Assembly (NCBI GenBank): GCA_037013495.1
Contig: CM072804.1
Span: 37,674,501-37,738,500, forward strand
Direction: 5' to 3'
Length of the DNA stretch: 64,000 nucleotides
Origin: Hippophae tibetana
Taxonomy: Eukaryota; Streptophyta; Magnoliopsida; Rosales; Elaeagnaceae
The translations under genes and the position numbers were made by a program. Of this stretch, positions 59,657-64,000 are shown in pieces (positions within the stretch are counted from its first letter, which is position 1; the number at the start of each line of letters is the position of its first letter). The notes below the pieces were generated by a model that made no database searches, had not been told where the DNA came from, and was given only the letters and a program-made list of their open reading frames with translations.

Positions 59657-59998
59657 ATAGCATCGAGCAATTGCATACTCTTAGCTTGGCTTGCTACAAT
59701 TTTCTTTTTCAATATTAAGGATGTAGGGGTAGTAGCTCGATATCATTTGCCAGTAAGACCAACCAATGGAGATGTTTTTACTCATTTGATAATCCCAATA
59801 TTGACACCCTTACCTCCTTTACTAAACCCTGTTCAGCCCAAGTGGTCTCCCATTCAGCCCAAATAGCCTCCCATTCGGCCCAAATTGCCTCCTCTTCGTT
59901 CCAAATTATCTCCTATTCCACCTGGTCCTACAAGCCCTCTATTGCCTCCTGTTCGGTCTAAATTCTCTTTTCCAACTCCAACCAGGAGACACCATTAA
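59657..59998 (+). pseudogene. Broken paralogue of the secreted proline-rich protein gene
   Basis: The frame is 114 codons from 59657 to the TAA at 59996-59998. The start position has ATA instead of ATG, and TAG at 59864-59866 stops the frame after 69 codons. The N-terminus (ASSNCILLAWLATIFFFN...) is a good signal sequence ending VVARYHLP, matching VILAGRNILQIP of the intact gene at 8092. The mature part has repeats of P-I-Q/R-P-K and PLPP and is more proline-rich than the intact copy. Similarity to the intact gene's LPTLPNLSTGN end resumes after the stop, near 60031-60065, so a frame change has also occurred. It is a host pseudogene of a cell-wall-protein-like family. Use of an alternative start or readthrough cannot be excluded but is unlikely. 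Confidence 0.65.
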
Positions 59999-61462
59999 TA
60001 TTAATATTATCTTCATAAGCCTGTGTTGGTGTTGCCTACCGTTCTCAACTTGTCCAACAGAAATAGACCAATAGCTTTTGAAGTCTGTTGTTTGTTTCTA
60101 TAATGGTTCTGTACTTTGTAGAGAGGAAAATATTGCATATATATGCTTAGTTTTGGTGCAGTAGTTAATGTGAATTGTGTGTTTATATAGTTCGGACGGT
60201 TTGCTATGTTAATATGTGCATGTCGTTCTTTTAAATACTTTATTCATAAAAAAATTAAATAATTTATACATGGAATAAAATTTAAAAAAATTATAATATA
60301 AAGCAAATTAATTTATACTTGTTTATCAATTTCCTTTATTTATTTTATTTTTTAGGATAAAATAACAAAATTATAATTTAAGGACTAGATCCAGGATTTG
60401 AGATTAAAAAAGGGTAAAAAGAATGAGTTATATATCTCCCATATGTACGAATATTGTAGATTTCAAACAAGTTAAAACAATGATTATTTTTAAAAAAAAA
60501 TTATTAGTATTTCTTTTAAAATAAAGCCTCATAAATTGTTTCCTAACATCAGTCTCCATTCATAAAGGAAAAAGGAGAAGCAACCATGTTTGGAAAATTA
60601 TAAAAAATAAAATAAATAAAATTTATAATAATAAAAATAACATTAAACAAGATCTAATATAGTTATATTTAAAATTTAACGGATCTAAATGATCTTATTT
60701 TAATTTAAGCGATTTTTATTAAAAAATGATGTATTAGATTTTTGTTGAATAATAAAAATATATAAACCGAATATGAAGTGCTATTTTTGTAATTATATGT
60801 TGTAATGTTGATTTTTTCTTTATTTAATAGGGGTAAGAATCATGCAATAATAGCATATTTTTTTCTATGAAATAAATTGTTAAAATAAGTGTTTAAATTT
60901 AATTGAGCTGGCAAAACATTTACGTTTAGATCGGATTTAATATAGATGAAAGGTTGGGATTTAAAGGGGGAGAAAAACAAGAAAGGAGAGGATCTAATTC
61001 ATCTATAAGTTTGGGAGTGAATTTTTTTTTAATTTACACTTTTAAAATCTAAAATTTTAGAAAACTTTATGGTTAAATATTTCTTAATAAATAACAAAAT
61101 AATGAAATAAAAATAACTTTTTAATTATATATATTATATGTTGTGTTGTTTTGCCTTCTCAGTATTTGCTCCATTTATTTTCTAATTACTTCCTCAATTT
61201 ATTAGCACGTTTTTCTTTTCTTTTCTTTTTTCATCGTTGAATTGACAATAGCATAGAAAATATCCATAACAACTCTTGGATATATATAAGAAATACATAA
61301 CTAATGACTCTTACAACTAAAACATTAAAAATAATGCACTTGTTTGAATTAGGATTAAGAATAATGTGAGCTAATGCGAATGTGTGAAGAATACTAATTT
61401 TATCATCACAAGTAATTTTATTTAAAAAAAAACTAAAAAATAATTTAAAATGCTATAATCTG
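59999..61462. other. Pseudogene 3' flank and AT-rich DNA
   Basis: The first 70 bp still match the 3' coding end of the intact paralogue. Beyond that the DNA is AT-rich without supported genes or repeats. The part next to 61462 would be the leader of a copia element if the primer-like site there is real. Confidence 0.45.
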
Positions 61463-61685
61463 ATACCAAAATCCAAAAGTTTTATCCAAATAATGCTAAG
61501 AAAAATACTAATCATATTATTATTTATGTATTAGAAATATTTAATGATTATATTTTATTCTCTGTTTAAATGAATATACATAGTACCTTTATATAAGAGT
61601 TACAAGTAAAATAGATATGTCTAAAGTAAATAGATATACATTAGTAGATATATATATATTAATCTGTTACTAGATATACATTAAC
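61463..61685 (-). repeat. Copia LTR (about 215 bp) with primer-like site beyond it
   Basis: The LTR starts TGTTAATGTATATC at 61685 just after the polypurine tract and extends to about 61475. A TATATAAAGGTAC-type TATA box lies near 61586-61600. Beyond its end, the minus strand reads TGGTATCAGA (61463-61472), the start of a tRNA-iMet primer site. An LTR with a polypurine tract on one side and a primer site on the other is what a shared LTR between two tandem elements looks like. Confidence 0.6.
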
Positions 61686-62842
61686 AGCCCCTTCTCCAAC
61701 TCAAGGTGGATGTGAGATCAACTTGAGGTTGTTAACCAAATTACGAGTGCGTCTTTTGGGAAGTGCCTTAATGAAGATATCTACAAGTTGATCGTTGGAG
61801 AAAACGGGGAAAAGCTTGAGAGCACCATGGACAAGATGAGAGCGAATAAAGTGACAATCAATCTCGATGTGTTTAGTCCATTCATGGAGACATCGTTGTG
61901 AGCAATATGAATGACACTCTAATTGTCACAATAAATGAGAGTAGCAGAGGATGTGGACACACCCAAATCCTTACAACCAACCATAAACTGACCAAGAGGG
62001 AGAGTAACCAGATCCCAAGTATGGTTTTTGGTTAATGCATCAATCTCTTCTCTTATTGCAATCTTCCAAAAAGGGTTAGTAGATGCCTCACGATAGGTGT
62101 GAGGCTCATAGAGTGTAGCAAGGACAGTAACAATGATAGTAAAGTAAATGTGTAGGAATAGATCTTACCCGGGTTAAGTGGCGAGGTGGAATGTCTTGTG
62201 GAGGATCTTCAGGCGGAGTAGGAGCAGGGGACCTATGTTCAAGGTGAGGTAGCTCGTTATTAACCTGTTCTTCTACAGTTTGTCTAGGATAATCATCAAA
62301 AATATCTTAATATTGAATAGAGAAGTCCAAAAGTGGATTAGGAGTATCTGTAGAAGGAACATGAGTCTTATGTGGAAAGATTTCTAAAACATTTGAATTA
62401 GTTAGGGAAGAACGAAACTGAGAAAGTTCAACAAATAAGCGGTGTTCCCAAAAGATAATAGTATAGGAAACACAAAGACGATGTGATACATGATCATAGC
62501 ATCGATACCCTTTTTAAGTTTCACTATAACTAAGAAAACAACAAAGTCTATATCGAGGCTCATGTTTGTTGTGTTCATAAGGCTAAAGAAGAACGAAACA
62601 AGTAGATTCGAATGAGTGAAGATAATGATAGTCAGGAGATGACCCAAAAAGGCACTCATACGGAGTCTGATTATGAATGACAGCGCTTGGAATGTGATTA
62701 ATGGCATGAACAACATGAAGAACAGTTTCACCCTAAAATAGGGCAGGAACTTTGGCAGAAAGAAAAAGAGCACGAATAGTGTCAAAAATATGATGAAGTT
62801 TTCTTTCGGCTTGACCATTTTGTTGATAGTTTCCTGGAGAGG

Positions 62843-63376
62843 TTAGATGATGTACAGTGCCATAGGAGTGTAATAAAGCTTGAAAAGAATTTTGAGTATA
62901 TTCAAGAGCATTATCAGATCAATTTTTTTGATATATTTGGAGAATTGTGTTTCAACCATTTTTGCAAAGTTACTATATATTGGTAAGATTTCATAACGAG
63001 ATTTCATTGGAAAGATCCAACTATAACGAGAATAATCATCAATAAAAACAACAAAATATCTACCAATACTAGTAACAGAAGAAGGTCTCCAAACATCAGA
63101 ATGAATTAACTCAAAAATACTATTAGAGATAGATTTACTCTTATTGAAAGGTAAAGCTCGTTGTTTTACTAATTGGCATAAAGTATAATCAAAATTGTCT
63201 TTAGATATAGAACCCAATAGACCTTTAGAAGCTAATTGTTGTACCCGAGTGGATGGGGCATGACCAAGACGAGAATTCCAAAATGTGAGAGAAGGTAAGG
63301 AAGAAACTACAGCAGTTGTAGCAGCAACAGAGGGAGGAGCAACAGGTGGAAAATGAAGATTGTTCATAGGAAACAT
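62843..63376 (-). pseudogene. Copia GAG-pre-integrase and integrase core remains
   Basis: The reading holds WNSRLGHAPSTRVQQL, the zinc-binding pre-integrase area, then HSDVWRPS with the first catalytic Asp and VVFIDDYSRYSWIFPM with the second. It would insert element DNA into the genome. It is part of the broken copia element at 61463-64000. Note that minus-strand frames at 62402-62818 do not read as integrase and are shadows. Confidence 0.8.
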
Positions 63377-63490
63377 ACGCCCGACCCTAAGATTTGTCCT
63401 AAGCTCTTGTCATGTCCTCAGATTCTACACAATACACCCAGAATAATCAAAAATAAGGCGATATCCTAATTTAACTAATTGTCCCACAGA

Positions 63491-63751
63491 TTATAAATTA
63501 TAGGATAGGTCAGGTACATGGAAAACCCCAAGAACAGAGAGGGTAGAGGTCGAAAAAAAACCAAGACTATTCCCATGAATGGTGAAACCATCAACTATAT
63601 AAATATTAAGAGGATGTGGTGCAGGGTCAAGTTTGGAGAATAAAGATGAGTGAGGTGTCATGTGATTACAACATATATCGTCAAAAATCCAAGTTTGAGA
63701 CTTATCGGGCAAAATTGAGAGAGTAGTGGAAAGAGATGCATTACGAGCCAT
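63491..63751 (-). pseudogene. Copia protease area remains
   Basis: The reading contains WIFDDICCNHMTPHSSLFSKL, corresponding to the copia protease start (WIxDSGATDHMTxxxxLF), followed by IYIVDGFTIHGNSLG and VFHVPDLSYNL, the typical C-terminal end. It belongs to the copia element that continues on both sides. As a fossil it is not expected to be active. Confidence 0.8.
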
Positions 63752-64000
63752 TTGAATAGCCTTAGTTATGATCTTCTATAGTTCAGTGGAGGAAAGGTTG
63801 ATCGTGGATCCAGAAGACTGGGACTCTGATGAACTAGAAGGCATCAGTAGAATAGGCTCAATATTAGCAACAACAGTAGTAGATTTGTTGCGACGGTAAC
63901 AAGTCTCAATAGTGTGGCCATAACGCTTATAATAATTGCAGAACCTTTTATTGCTCTGCCTGCGATGATTGTTAAAGCCAGAGGAATCACGTGATTGCTG

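Larger units (their letters stand above)
61463..64000 (-). mobile_element. Copia retrotransposon, minus strand, runs off window
   Basis: From right to left on the minus strand: gag end and protease (about 63490-64000, with CYKRYGHTIETC-like zinc knuckle near 63900 and WIFDDICCNHMTPHSSLF as the protease area), GAG-pre-integrase and integrase core (62843-63376, with LGHAPSTRVQQL, FELIHSDVWRPS and FVVFIDDYSRYSW), integrase end and a PPRHLTRVRSIP hinge near 62190, RNase H (61700-61960, with YCDN and KHIEIDCHFIRSHL and a DQLVDIFIKALPKRR end), a polypurine tract (GGAGAAGGGGC, 61686-61697) and an LTR (about 61475-61685). A full reverse transcriptase palm region is not seen. It is broken with several breaks. 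The 5' LTR is outside the window. Confidence 0.85.

Noticed and set aside
62402-62818. 138-codon hydrophobic minus-strand frame
   Set aside because: It is an out-of-frame reading across the copia integrase region; the hydrophobicity comes from the A/T-rich frame.

Overview
This window is AT-rich plant nuclear DNA, almost certainly from a flowering plant. The evidence is Athila-type Ty3/gypsy and Ty1/copia retrotransposons with plant tRNA primer sites, CACTA DNA transposons, an endogenous caulimovirus-like sequence, a piece of plant-type mitochondrial large-subunit rRNA, and a small secreted proline-rich protein gene. Most of the 64 kb is layered mobile-element remains. I found one host gene that looks whole (8092-8406) and one broken relative of it (59657-59998).

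Layout. 0-8 kb: ends of CACTA-like elements with hairpin arrays (237-589, about 1140-1547), a decayed minus-strand gypsy LTR (2.2-3.6 kb) and small inverted-repeat elements (about 5.0-7.3 kb). 8.0-8.4 kb: the host gene with a TATA box. About 10.4-17.25 kb: a minus-strand caulimovirid fossil (reverse transcriptase, RNase H, a downstream viroplasmin-like region, possible intergenic promoter and primer site), carrying a CACTA element (14023-15063, TSD GTA) and a solo LTR (11336-13266, TSD AGAGC). 17.4-20.6 kb: gag and LTR of a minus-strand Athila-like element. 21-22.1 kb: a diverged tandem array of about 100 bp period. 23.2-32.4 kb: the best preserved element, an Athila-like gypsy with primer site, pol, polypurine tract and 3' LTR; that LTR holds a second copy of the 1.93 kb solo LTR.

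32.4-34.3 kb: copia fragments and a mitochondrial insertion with 26S rRNA. 34.3-44.7 kb: three more LTRs of the Athila-like family (34306, 37074, 42948), two with clean 5 bp duplications, among CACTA, gypsy and copia remnants. 44.8-50.6 kb: gypsy gag and several minus-strand LTRs, one abutting an inverted LTR piece. 50.6-54.1 kb: a decayed plant TE-associated gene. 55.2-56.5 kb: a copia gag/protease fragment between direct repeats. 56.5-59.1 kb: a probable DNA transposon. 61.46-64 kb: a minus-strand copia element running off the window.

Nesting gives a relative order: virus first, then the CACTA element and solo LTR inside it; Athila-like element first, then a solo LTR inside its 3' LTR. I saw no CRISPR array, operon or undescribed multi-gene system. 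The most unusual items are the nested viral fossil, the G-box-packed LTR promoter in the 1.93 kb LTR family, the host gene/pseudogene pair with a shared promoter block, and the about 100 bp tandem array. All family assignments come from reading motifs by eye, without database searches.
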